Below are positions 7,017-14,236 of a DNA stretch of 25,664 bases, piece after piece. This DNA comes from a virus. Below the pieces are notes generated by a model that made no database searches, had not been told where the DNA came from, and was given only the letters and a program-made list of their open reading frames with translations. The stretch is taken from the IMG/VR virus record IMGVR_UViG_3300023179_002686, positions 1-25,664 of that record. One strand, written 5' to 3'. How positions within the stretch are numbered: position 1 is the first letter of the stretch; the number at the start of each line of letters is the position of its first letter. Made by a program: the position numbers and the translations under genes.

Positions 7017-7562
7017 ATGGCACTAAAACTGAAATATTACAAGCTACATCCTGAAGCACAAGCACCAGTATATTCAACCACTGACGCAGCTTGCTTTGAC
7101 ATTTTTCTATGTACATATGGAAAGATGGCATTTAAGGGATATGACGAATCTGGCAAAGAATTCACCAGATTGCTAACATCGGACGGCGGAATTCTATTGT
7201 GTCCAAAAGATAGAGTTCTTGCCCCAACTGGACTTATCTTTGATATTCCTAAAGACTATTCTATTCGCATTCATCCTCGTTCCGGACTTTCTTTGAAAGA
7301 TGGATTGACACTTGCAAATGCACAGGGTGTAATTGATTCAGATTATATGGAAGAAACTTTTGTCATGTTGACCAATCTTTCTACAAGAAATGTCACTGTG
7401 GGAAATCTCAATAGAATCTGTCAAGGCGAACTTGTGAAGAACAATAGAGTATCTTTTGAACAGATTGGCGAAAGACCTACGCGAGATAACACAAATCGTA
7501 AGGGTGGATTTGGTTCTACGGGAACAAAAGCCCTTGATAAATCTTCGGAAAATACTATATAG
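7017..7562 (+). CDS. dut: dUTPase (trimeric type)
   Basis: A 181-residue enzyme that hydrolyses dUTP to dUMP and diphosphate, limiting uracil in DNA and feeding dTMP synthesis. All five motifs are present: I AACFD (24-28, D28), II PRSGL (87-91), III GVIDSDY (104-110, catalytic D107), IV RICQGEL (133-139) and V RKGGFGSTG (161-169). Motifs I and II are separated by 58 residues. That is longer than in compact bacterial enzymes, because of an inserted segment at about 33-58 that is likely a beta-hairpin extension. The ribosome site is weak (GGGGA at 7003-7007). Pairs functionally with the dNMP kinase at 2402. Confidence 0.95.
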   Translation: MALKLKYYKLHPEAQAPVYSTTDAACFDIFLCTYGKMAFKGYDESGKEFTRLLTSDGGILLCPKDRVLAPTGLIFDIPKDYSIRIHPRSGLSLKDGLTLANAQGVIDSDYMEETFVMLTNLSTRNVTVGNLNRICQGELVKNNRVSFEQIGERPTRDNTNRKGGFGSTGTKALDKSSENTI

Positions 7563-7622
7563 TAAATATACTAGAGCCATTTTGGGCTAGTATGTTTTCA
7601 ACTTGCTTAAAAGGAGTTAAAC

Positions 7623-8075
7623 ATGACATTCGCATACGGACGTAATCTGCTTCCATCAACTGTTGGATTTGATAGACTTCTAACGACACTTGACGAAGCA
7701 CTAAATATTCCTGACAAGGTTCTAACGTCATTTCCGCCGTACAATATCGCAAAGATTAGCGATGATAGATATGTAATTGAACTAGCAGTTGCTGGTTTCA
7801 AGAGAGAAGAAATTGACATTACCTTGGAAGATAACAAATTGACAGTTCAGGGAAACGCAAAGAAAGATGACGACAACGGCAAAACTTATTACCATCGTGG
7901 CATTGCTCTTCGTAATTTTACCCGTGTATTTACTCTTGCAGATACGGTAGTAGTAAAGTCTGCTGATCTTGTTGACGGAATGCTTGTGATTGAACTTGAA
8001 AATGTAATTCCGGAAAACAAGAAACCTCGTAAGATTCCTTTGACGGAATCGCAGAAAGTTCTTTCTGCAAAGTAA
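7623..8075 (+). CDS. Small heat-shock protein (Hsp20/IbpA-like)
   Basis: A 150-residue protein with an alpha-crystallin domain at about residues 38-130: YVIELAVAGFKREEIDI, the L-T-V-x-G strand, then RNFTRVFTLAD and GMLVIELENVIPE. The C-terminal I-P-L at 138-140 is the I/V-x-I/V tail motif used for oligomer assembly. Family role: ATP-independent holdase that keeps unfolding proteins soluble. Hsp20 genes are common in T4-like cyanophages, where a scaffold or assembly role has been proposed. The start ATG 7623 has a strong AAAAGGAG at 7609-7616. The 60-base upstream gap has an AGTAAATA octamer (7561) and a weak inverted repeat (7569-7592). Confidence 0.92.
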   Translation: MTFAYGRNLLPSTVGFDRLLTTLDEALNIPDKVLTSFPPYNIAKISDDRYVIELAVAGFKREEIDITLEDNKLTVQGNAKKDDDNGKTYYHRGIALRNFTRVFTLADTVVVKSADLVDGMLVIELENVIPENKKPRKIPLTESQKVLSAK

Positions 8076-8082
8076 TTTCTCA

Positions 8083-8090
8083 ACTAAATA
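8083..8090 (+). promoter_or_regulatory. Candidate T4-type late promoter (ACTAAATA)
   Basis: Identical to the octamer at 1542, in the gap after hsp20 and 80 bases upstream of the SpeD-like start. It precedes the 14-bp hairpin at 8117, so a transcript starting here would carry that hairpin in its leader. Motif-based inference. Confidence 0.4.
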
Positions 8091-8116
8091 ATCTCACTTA
8101 ACTTCAACAACTAACC

Positions 8117-8147
8117 AGTCACCGTGGGTATCGTACTCACGGTGACT
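8117..8147 (+). terminator. Long hairpin between hsp20 and the SpeD-like gene (terminator or leader element)
   Basis: AGTCACCGTG (8117-8126) pairs perfectly with CACGGTGACT (8138-8147). The inner bases GGTA/TACT add four more pairs (one G-U), leaving only the 3-base loop TCG (8131-8133). The following TTCTTTCT is a weak U-tract. A second small hairpin, CTTTC (8149-8153) with GAAAG (8157-8161), covers part of the AAGGA ribosome site of the SpeD-like gene. Likely the hsp20 terminator, but a leader that controls downstream translation is possible. Confidence 0.65.
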
Positions 8148-8170
8148 TCTTTCTAAGAAAGGATACTTTG

Positions 8171-8527
8171 ATGGAACAATACTGGGGTTATCACGCAATG
8201 CTTGATTGTCGCGCCTGCGATATTGAATTAATCAAGAGTTATGATAATGTAGCCAATTTTGCAAAGAGTCTTGTGAATGCTATTGATATGAAAGCCTTTG
8301 GAGAACCTCAGATTGTTCACTTCGGTGAGGGAAATAAAGCAGGATTTACACTTGTTCAACTTATCGAAACAAGTAATATCTGTGCTCATTTCTGCAATGA
8401 TACTGGAGACGCATATATTGATGTGTTTTCTTGTAAGCCATATGATCGTGATGTGGTAAGAGATCAGATCATTCAGTTCTTCAATCCGCGTCAGATCACA
8501 GTCAACTACATTGAACGTCAGGCGTGA
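8171..8527 (+). CDS. SpeD-like protein, divergent S-adenosylmethionine decarboxylase paralogue
   Basis: A 118-residue protein with ATG 8171 behind AAAGGA (8158-8163). It aligns with SpeD: WGYHAMLDCRACD start, HFGEG, then S68, H73 and C88 at the places of the pyruvoyl serine, the processing histidine and the catalytic cysteine. It differs at the cleavage site: IETS replaces the usual AES, so T67 stands at the -1 position normally held by Glu. The classical SHISIHTWPE run is SNICAHFCND here, losing the Trp-Pro-Glu. It may be a neofunctionalised pyruvoyl decarboxylase (such SpeD relatives acting on ornithine or arginine have been described) or a regulatory partner of the true SpeD next door. Three bases separate the two genes. 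Confidence 0.75.
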   Translation: MEQYWGYHAMLDCRACDIELIKSYDNVANFAKSLVNAIDMKAFGEPQIVHFGEGNKAGFTLVQLIETSNICAHFCNDTGDAYIDVFSCKPYDRDVVRDQIIQFFNPRQITVNYIERQA

Positions 8528-8530
8528 GAG

Positions 8531-8875
8531 ATGACCGTATCATACATGGGTCGGCATGTTATTGCTGATTTGCATGATGTATCTGCGGAACTTCTTGGCT
8601 CAATTGATTTTTGGAAAGAGATCCTAATTGATGGAGCCAAGAAGTCTGGTGCGACAGTACTAAGTGATCATTTCCATCATTTTGGTGAAGGATATGGTCT
8701 TACTGGTGTAATCGTTCTTGCAGAGAGCCATATTAGCATTCACACATGGCCAGAGAAAAACTACGCAGCAATTGATGTATTCATGTGCGGAACATGTGAT
8801 CCTGAAGTTGCAGTAGATCATATTACAAGCAGACTAAATAGCATTGTCAAAAAAGATTTGATATATCGAAAGTAA
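8531..8875 (+). CDS. speD: S-adenosylmethionine decarboxylase proenzyme (SpeD)
   Basis: A 114-residue prokaryotic class SpeD. It carries the textbook processing site LAESHISIHTWPE: cleavage between E65 and S66 would turn S66 into the pyruvoyl cofactor, with H71 and C86 as the processing and catalytic residues. HHFGEGYGLTG precedes it. The enzyme makes decarboxylated SAM, the aminopropyl donor for spermidine. No spermidine synthase is in the window, so the product would feed host SpeE. speD is a known auxiliary gene of T4-like cyanophages. It follows the SpeD-like gene by 3 bases (GAGAG as ribosome site), so the two are co-expressed. The 3' end carries the -35 of the next promoter (8858). Confidence 0.93.
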   Translation: MTVSYMGRHVIADLHDVSAELLGSIDFWKEILIDGAKKSGATVLSDHFHHFGEGYGLTGVIVLAESHISIHTWPEKNYAAIDVFMCGTCDPEVAVDHITSRLNSIVKKDLIYRK

Positions 8876-8886
8876 TTTGATATAAT
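8858..8886 (+). promoter_or_regulatory. Sigma70-type promoter with extended -10
   Basis: TTGATA (8858-8863), 17 bases, then TATAAT (8881-8886) preceded by TG at 8878-8879. The -35 lies inside the end of speD and the -10 in the gap before the small gene at 8912. It can also drive the start of the glycan cassette at 9235. Confidence 0.75.
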
Positions 8887-8911
8887 TGCTTGATAATTCG
8901 GAGATTATATT

Positions 8912-9235
8912 ATGAGATATATTGGCTATTCAGTCTCTCGCTGTGTGCGCGATATTGTAAAGAAGCGTGTAAATATTTACGCAATTGAAATCATCATTGG
9001 TCGCACAATGATTGAGAATGAGCAACACATTTCGGAAGTTGCTCGCGGATATCATTCTTTGCCAAAATCAGATTATAGATCATGGGCCGATCTAGATTTT
9101 GATGCATGTCAGAAAGTATTGCTTGAACTATATCGTGATGGTAAGCTACATCAGCCAAGACTATATGGAAAGTATCCAATTCGCATGGACAATCATTGGG
9201 GTGTGATTGCTCCATTTCCCATGAGTGCTTTCTGA
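8912..9235 (+). CDS. Small conserved phage protein, function unknown
   Basis: This 107-residue protein resembles short hypothetical proteins of T4-like aquatic phages. They share an IGYSVSRCVRDIV start and a GKLHQPRLYGKYP segment near residue 80. No catalytic motif, signal peptide or membrane segment is visible; it looks like a compact alpha/beta cytoplasmic protein. GGAG at 8900-8903 is 8 bases before ATG 8912. It is the first gene behind the promoter at 8858 and overlaps the next start by one base (TGATG), so it is co-translated with the first glycosyltransferase. It marks the boundary between phage core genes and the glycan cassette. Confidence 0.7.
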   Translation: MRYIGYSVSRCVRDIVKKRVNIYAIEIIIGRTMIENEQHISEVARGYHSLPKSDYRSWADLDFDACQKVLLELYRDGKLHQPRLYGKYPIRMDNHWGVIAPFPMSAF

Positions 9236-9948
9236 TGAAAGCTGTAGTTATCATTCCAACTACAGGCGATAGAAAAGTTCTACAGGCGATCAAGAGTGTA
9301 GAAAATCAAACATATAAAGACACTAGCTATCTTCTTGTTGTAGACGGAAACAAATTCAAACCAAGATTTGATGATCTATTTGTAAATAGCGATCCTTATA
9401 TGCCACCAAAGGATGTCGTATATTTGAAACATAATACAGGCGCTGATGGTTTCTATGGTCATAGAATTTACGCAGGATTTTCGCATTTAGTCAATGAAGA
9501 CATTGTTTTGTTTTTAGATCAGGACAATTGGTTTGAACCAGATCATGTGGAAAAGCTTGTAAAAACAATACAAGATGGCAATCTTGCTTGGGCATTTAGT
9601 TTACGGAATATCTACGACAAGAATGATAATTTTCTTTGTCATGATGATTGCGAAAATCTAGGAAAATATCCTGTGTGGAATGGTATGCACTATCATGTTG
9701 ATACAAGTGCATATGCATTTCGTCGCGAATTTCTTATCCGCGTCGCTTCCGTGTGGCATTCTGGCTACGCTGGAGATAGACGTTTTTTCAATGCAATAAA
9801 AGATGTTGCTCCATTTGATACTAGTGGTGCATATACTTTGAATTATAGATTGGACGGAAATCCAACTTCTGCATCACCAGATTTTTTCATTCATGGTAAT
9901 AAAATGAATGAACAAAAATATAATGGTAATTATCCTTGGAGAAAATGA
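9235..9948 (+). CDS. Family 2-type glycosyltransferase
   Basis: A 237-residue GT-A protein. The N-terminus AVVIIPTTGDRKVLQAIKS and the NQTYKD segment are the usual first strand and helix of GT2 enzymes. LFLDQDNWF (93-100, with D95 and D97) is the DxD-type metal motif. A later WHSGYAGDRRFF region is in the place of the acceptor-side catalytic segment. ATG 9235 overlaps the previous stop by one base; I reject an earlier frame start at 9196 that would run into that gene. It opens the glycan cassette. Donor and acceptor cannot be read from the sequence; a cytoplasmic enzyme with no membrane segment. Confidence 0.82.
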   Translation: MKAVVIIPTTGDRKVLQAIKSVENQTYKDTSYLLVVDGNKFKPRFDDLFVNSDPYMPPKDVVYLKHNTGADGFYGHRIYAGFSHLVNEDIVLFLDQDNWFEPDHVEKLVKTIQDGNLAWAFSLRNIYDKNDNFLCHDDCENLGKYPVWNGMHYHVDTSAYAFRREFLIRVASVWHSGYAGDRRFFNAIKDVAPFDTSGAYTLNYRLDGNPTSASPDFFIHGNKMNEQKYNGNYPWRK

Positions 9949-9950
9949 TT

Positions 9951-10775
9951 ATGAAAAAAGATATGATTGTTGGTGGTTTTTCTGGTTACAACTGGGACAA
10001 AATAAAATACTGGGTAAACTCTATAAACAAATGTGGTTTCGACGGCACTAAGGTGATGATTGCTGTTGATGTTCAACCAGATCTTGTGAAGAAGCTAGTA
10101 GAGAATGATTTTGTTGTAATATCGACAAACATGATTCCTAATATTCCAATACATGTTCAGAGATTTTTTCATATTTGGAATTTTCTACGTTCGATTTCTG
10201 CGGAGGAACAGCCAAGATACGTAATAACTACAGATGTAAAAGATGTAGTATTTCAAAAGAATCCGAGTTTATGGCTTGAGCAAAATATCGAAGATAAGAA
10301 GCTTATAGCTGCTTCCGAAAGCATGAAATACAAGGATGAAGCTTGGGGTAATGATAATTTGATGCAAGCTTTTGGTCCCTGGTTTCATCAGTTGTATAAA
10401 GACAACGAAATATTCAATGTGGGCACAATTGCAGGAACGCACGAAATCGTTCGCGATTTGTGCTTAATGATTTTTCAAATGAGTATCAATAGACCAATTC
10501 CTATTGTTGATCAAGCCGTCTACAATTTCTTATTGTGGAATGAACCATATAGATCGGCGACAAAATTTGTTAGATCGGAAGATAGTTGGGCCGCACAACT
10601 TGGAACTACCGCAGATCCATCTAAGATAAATCAATTTAGACCATATCTTGTTGAAGATACGCCGATAATGAAAGATCAAAAAGTTTTGACGAGCAAGGAA
10701 AAAGAATTTACAATTGTTCATCAATATGATAGAGTGCCTGAATGGAAATTGGTCATAGAAAACAAATATAGTTAA
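9951..10775 (+). CDS. Putative GT-A glycosyltransferase
   Basis: A 274-residue protein. VITTDVKDVVFQKNP (91-105) places acidic residues D95 and D98 at the end of a strand in the DxD position of nucleotide-sugar transferases. The pattern of an N-terminal GGFSGYNWDKIKYWVNS and a later FNVGTIAGT plus IVDQAVYN is shared with phage and bacterial GT8-like proteins, in which the Asp-Gln late in the fold contacts the acceptor. ATG 9945 overlaps the previous stop, but its distance to GGAG (9938-9941) is only 3 bases. ATG 9951 has 9 bases, so I choose it. Donor and acceptor unknown. Confidence 0.68.
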   Translation: MKKDMIVGGFSGYNWDKIKYWVNSINKCGFDGTKVMIAVDVQPDLVKKLVENDFVVISTNMIPNIPIHVQRFFHIWNFLRSISAEEQPRYVITTDVKDVVFQKNPSLWLEQNIEDKKLIAASESMKYKDEAWGNDNLMQAFGPWFHQLYKDNEIFNVGTIAGTHEIVRDLCLMIFQMSINRPIPIVDQAVYNFLLWNEPYRSATKFVRSEDSWAAQLGTTADPSKINQFRPYLVEDTPIMKDQKVLTSKEKEFTIVHQYDRVPEWKLVIENKYS

Positions 10776-10794
10776 CAAGTGAGAATTTTTTATC

Positions 10795-11799
10795 ATGAAA
10801 AGGGCATTGATAACAGGAATTACAGGTCAAGACGGATCATATCTAACAGAACTTCTTCTGGACAAAGATTACGAAGTTCATGGTATAATTCGCAGAAGTT
10901 CATCTATAAACACAAATAGAATTGATCATTTGTATGAAAATGCAAAATTAAAATTGCATTATGGTGATATTACTGATTCTCTTTCTTTGACCAATGTTCT
11001 CAAGAAAGTACAGCCGCAAGAAATCTACAATCTAGCAGCACAAAGTCATGTGAAGGTTTCGTTTGAAACACCAGAATATACTGCGATGGTTGATGGTTTA
11101 GGAACTTTGAAATTGCTTGAGTCTGTCCGTGCTTTGAGTATGGAAAAAGATGTCAAGATTTATCAAGCGTCAACTTCAGAACTATATGGTTTAGTTCAAC
11201 AAATACCGCAAAATGAATTAACGCCATTTCATCCCAGATCTCCTTATGGCGTTGCTAAGTTATATGCTTTTTGGATAACAAAAAACTATAGAGAATCCTA
11301 CGGCATGTTTGCTAGTTCTGGGATTTTGTTCAATCATGAAAGTCCTAGAAGAGGACACAATTTTGTGACTAAAAAAATTGTTGATGGTCTAAGAAAGATT
11401 TCGCAAGGCAAACAAAAAGTTTTGAAATTAGGAAATTTGAATGCTCTTAGAGACTGGGGTCATGCTAAAGATTATTGTAGGGCAATGTGGTTAATACTAC
11501 AACATCATGTTTCTGATGATTTTGTAATTGCTACGGGCGCACAGTATTCCGTTAGAACATTTATTGAAAACTGTGCTCCTTATTTTAACATGAACATTCA
11601 ATGGTCCGGAGAAGGATTAAACGAAGTTGGTATAGATACTAATACAAATAGAATTGTTGTTGAAATAGATTCGAAATATTTTAGACCCGCTGAAGTTGAA
11701 ACTTTGCTAGGAGATGCTACAAAAGCAAGAACACAGTTGGGATGGAAACCGGAATATACATTCCAAAAATTGATTGAGGAGATGTGTTTGAATGGATAA
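10795..11799 (+). CDS. gmd: GDP-mannose 4,6-dehydratase
   Basis: A 334-residue extended SDR enzyme. The NADP-binding GITGQDG is at 8-14, the catalytic T127/S128/E129 sits in STSELYG, and Y151-x-x-x-K155 in [22 protein letters not shown] and the NLAAQSHV run are hallmarks of Gmd and distinguish it from RmlB. The reaction is GDP-D-mannose to GDP-4-keto-6-deoxy-D-mannose, the branch point to GDP-fucose, GDP-colitose, GDP-perosamine and GDP-rhamnose. It is somewhat shorter than E. coli Gmd (373). The next gene overlaps by 8 bases. GDP-mannose must come from the host, as no ManB/ManC is visible here. Confidence 0.94.
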   Translation: MKRALITGITGQDGSYLTELLLDKDYEVHGIIRRSSSINTNRIDHLYENAKLKLHYGDITDSLSLTNVLKKVQPQEIYNLAAQSHVKVSFETPEYTAMVDGLGTLKLLESVRALSMEKDVKIYQASTSELYGLVQQIPQNELTPFHPRSPYGVAKLYAFWITKNYRESYGMFASSGILFNHESPRRGHNFVTKKIVDGLRKISQGKQKVLKLGNLNALRDWGHAKDYCRAMWLILQHHVSDDFVIATGAQYSVRTFIENCAPYFNMNIQWSGEGLNEVGIDTNTNRIVVEIDSKYFRPAEVETLLGDATKARTQLGWKPEYTFQKLIEEMCLNG

Positions 11800-12730
11800 G
11801 AATAGTGTGATATATGTTGCTGGACATAGGGGGCTTGTCGGTTCTGCAATAGTGAGAAAGTTGGAAGAACAAGACTATAAGAACATTATAGGAATATCTC
11901 ATAGTGAATTAGATTTGTGTTCTCAAGAGCAAACCAATTATTTCTTCAAATGGCATAAACCAGAATATGTATTTTTGGCTGCAGCTAAAGTCGGCGGAAT
12001 AAACTACAATGCTACTGTTCCAGCAGAGTTTATCTACGAAAATTTGATGATTCAGTCGAATGTAATAAATGCAGCACACGAAAACAAATGCAAAAAACTT
12101 TTATTTCTGGGATCTGCTTGCATTTATCCAAAAGTTACTCCTCAACCAATAAAAGAAGATTACTTGCTAATGGATAAGTTGGAACCAACTAACGATGCAT
12201 ATGCATTGGCCAAAATTGTTGGTTTAACTATGGCGAAATATTATACCAAACAATATGGAATGCCTACTATTAGTTTGATGCCTGCGAATTTGTATGGTCC
12301 GAATGATCATTTTGATCCCGATAAATGTCATGTAATTCCAGGTCTTATAAACAAGTTCTATAATGCAAAATTGACAAATCAACAACTTGTTGAAGCTTGG
12401 GGTGACGGAACGCCAACTAGAGAATTTTTATATGTTGATGATTTGGCAGATGCTTGTTTGTTCTTGATGAACAATTATCATTCTTCTGAACATATAAATG
12501 TAGGCAGTGATGTTGAGATCACTATAAAAACACTATCGGAAATAATCAAGGAAAAAATTCAATACGAGGGTGATATTTTTTGGAATAAATCGAAACCCAA
12601 TGGCACTCCTAGAAGAAAGCTAGATAGTAGTAGATTATTCAATATGGGATGGAGACCAAAAGTATCCTTTGATGAAGGATTGACAAAAACTATAAAATGG
12701 TTTGAACAGAATAAAGAGAGATTGAGATGA
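11792..12730 (+). CDS. fcl: GDP-L-fucose synthase-type epimerase/reductase (Fcl, or ColC)
   Basis: A 312-residue SDR with GHRGLVG (11-17) for NADPH. Its catalytic set is S108, C110, Y137, K141 and H180, each one position beyond E. coli Fcl S107, C109, Y136, K140 and H179. The segment [18 protein letters not shown] is diagnostic. The family reaction is 3,5-epimerisation and 4-reduction of GDP-4-keto-6-deoxymannose to GDP-L-fucose. The colitose enzyme ColC is a close relative that does 5-epimerisation and 4-reduction after ColD, and the next gene is ColD-like. Fcl fits the motifs best; ColC is a real alternative. It overlaps gmd by 8 bases and the next gene by 4. Confidence 0.88.
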   Translation: MDKNSVIYVAGHRGLVGSAIVRKLEEQDYKNIIGISHSELDLCSQEQTNYFFKWHKPEYVFLAAAKVGGINYNATVPAEFIYENLMIQSNVINAAHENKCKKLLFLGSACIYPKVTPQPIKEDYLLMDKLEPTNDAYALAKIVGLTMAKYYTKQYGMPTISLMPANLYGPNDHFDPDKCHVIPGLINKFYNAKLTNQQLVEAWGDGTPTREFLYVDDLADACLFLMNNYHSSEHINVGSDVEITIKTLSEIIKEKIQYEGDIFWNKSKPNGTPRRKLDSSRLFNMGWRPKVSFDEGLTKTIKWFEQNKERLR

Positions 12731-13905
12731 ATTGGCCATTAATGGGTGAAACTATAACATTTCTAGATAGAGTAAAGATTTCTAGTTTTGTGATGACTAC
12801 AAAACGATTTACCATGGGCGAAAAGGTAAAAAAGTTTGAAAGTGAATGGAGCAAATGGTTGGGCGCTAAACATTCATTGTTCGTCACTAGTGGTAGTACT
12901 GCAAATACATTACTTGTTTCTTCAATAAAAGAACTATTCAAACTAAAAGATGGGGATAAAGTACTGGTTCCTGCTTGCACTTGGGTGACAAATATTTCTC
13001 CCATTTTTCAATGTGGTCTTCAACCAATTTTTTGCGACATCAATCTAAAAAATTACAGCTTTGACATTTCCGAAGTCGAAAAAATAGGAAAGAAGCATAA
13101 AGACATAAAGATGATATTTGTCACTCATCTTTTGGGATTTTCTGCACAAAATCATATACTACAAAAAGTATTCCCGAATGCAATCATAATTGATGACATA
13201 TGTGAGTCGCATGGTTGCTTAGATAACGAGGGATTTAAATACGGCTCAAAAAGCTTGGGTGCTACTTTTAGTTTCTATTTTGGTCATCACATGTCTACTA
13301 TTGAAGGTGGTATGATTTCTACAAATAATACAGAGTTGTATGACATCATGCGTATGAAAAGAAGTCATGGAATGGCCAGAGAGTCAATGAATAGTAAAGA
13401 GTATGCGGAAAAATACAAGAATATCGAATCGACTTTTTTATTCATGACTGATGGATACAATTTTAGAAATCACGAAATCTGTGCAGTTTTGGGATTGTCA
13501 CAATTGAAACGTTTGGACAAAATGATAGAAAAGAGAAGACGCAACTACGATGATTACGTAAATTTGATCAATAAGTTTTCAAATCTTTTTTATCCCCACG
13601 AATATCAAGAAGGTAATAGTAGTTTTTGTTTTCCCTTCATTTGCAAAAATAAAAATATAGCAAATGAAATGAAGAAAGTATTCAAGAAAAATCAAATTGA
13701 ATATAGACCTATTGTTAGTGGAAATCTTCTCACTCAACCGTTTTTGTTAGAAAGAAGTTACAAGTTGGAAACAACAAAGAATATATCAAATGTGGATATA
13801 TTGCACGATCAAGGTGTGTATATCGGAAATAGTCATTTTATTGGCAAAAAACATATGAAACTACTTTTGAAATCATTGGAAGAGGTGAATGAAAATGTTG
13901 GCTGA
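12727..13905 (+). CDS. ColD/RfbH-type PLP-dependent sugar 3-dehydratase (DegT family, His at the Lys position)
   Basis: A 392-residue DegT/DnrJ/EryC1/StrS-fold protein, close to ColD (388). The residue that normally forms the PLP Schiff base (Lys in aminotransferases) is His: FYFGHHMSTIEGG puts H188 there, the same number as catalytic H188 of E. coli ColD. Such His enzymes (ColD on GDP sugars, RfbH on CDP sugars) remove the 3-hydroxyl rather than transaminating. TSGSTAN (54-60) would bind the PLP phosphate and the IIDD stretch (154-157) its ring nitrogen. Next to gmd, the likely substrate is GDP-4-keto-6-deoxymannose, giving the 3,6-dideoxy sugar route to GDP-L-colitose. The fold is sure and the dehydratase role likely; the substrate is inferred from context. 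Confidence 0.8.
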   Translation: MNWPLMGETITFLDRVKISSFVMTTKRFTMGEKVKKFESEWSKWLGAKHSLFVTSGSTANTLLVSSIKELFKLKDGDKVLVPACTWVTNISPIFQCGLQPIFCDINLKNYSFDISEVEKIGKKHKDIKMIFVTHLLGFSAQNHILQKVFPNAIIIDDICESHGCLDNEGFKYGSKSLGATFSFYFGHHMSTIEGGMISTNNTELYDIMRMKRSHGMARESMNSKEYAEKYKNIESTFLFMTDGYNFRNHEICAVLGLSQLKRLDKMIEKRRRNYDDYVNLINKFSNLFYPHEYQEGNSSFCFPFICKNKNIANEMKKVFKKNQIEYRPIVSGNLLTQPFLLERSYKLETTKNISNVDILHDQGVYIGNSHFIGKKHMKLLLKSLEEVNENVG

Positions 13906-14236
13906 ATCACTCGAAAAAGTCATTGAGAATACTGTAGCAGAAAAACTATCAAAGAAGACAATCCCAGAAATAAGCGAGTGGGTTTCTACTGATAATTTGG
14001 GCGAAGTCATAGAAAAACTAGCCATTCTACATATTAGAATGTGGATGCTTGAAGATGCCGCACAAGCTGCTAAATCAGATAGTGAATTGGCAGAAATCAA
14101 AAGAAAAATTGATATTTGCTTCAAGCAGAAAAGACCCAAGTTTGTACAAGCAATTAATAAAATGGTAGATGAAGCTATAGTTCATAATAAATCTCTTGTA
14201 GAAGATTCAGTAAAGCTATATAAAGGTGTTTCATGA
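13895..14236 (+). CDS. Small helical protein in glycan cassette, resembling DUF4254/DUF6165-type proteins
   Basis: This 113-residue protein is predicted to be nearly all helix, with no membrane segment. The segment LGEVIEKLAILHIRMWMLED recalls small proteins found in LPS and glycan clusters (DUF4254- or DUF6165-like), whose function is unknown. I choose ATG 13895, 9 bases from GAGG (13882-13885); ATG 13889 is only 3 bases from it. It overlaps the end of the ColD-like gene by 11 bases and the next gene by 4, so it is embedded in the operon. A structural or accessory role for a glycosyltransferase is a guess. Confidence 0.6.
   Translation: MLAESLEKVIENTVAEKLSKKTIPEISEWVSTDNLGEVIEKLAILHIRMWMLEDAAQAAKSDSELAEIKRKIDICFKQKRPKFVQAINKMVDEAIVHNKSLVEDSVKLYKGVS

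Noticed and set aside
7305-7333. TTGACA-N17-TGTAAT inside dut
   Set aside because: The -10 lacks the key A at position 2 and lies in the conserved codons of dUTPase motifs II-III; likely chance.
7569-7592. Inverted repeat TACTAG/CTAGTA between dut and hsp20 as a terminator
   Set aside because: Only six outer pairs, mismatches inside, and no T-tract directly after; too weak to call.
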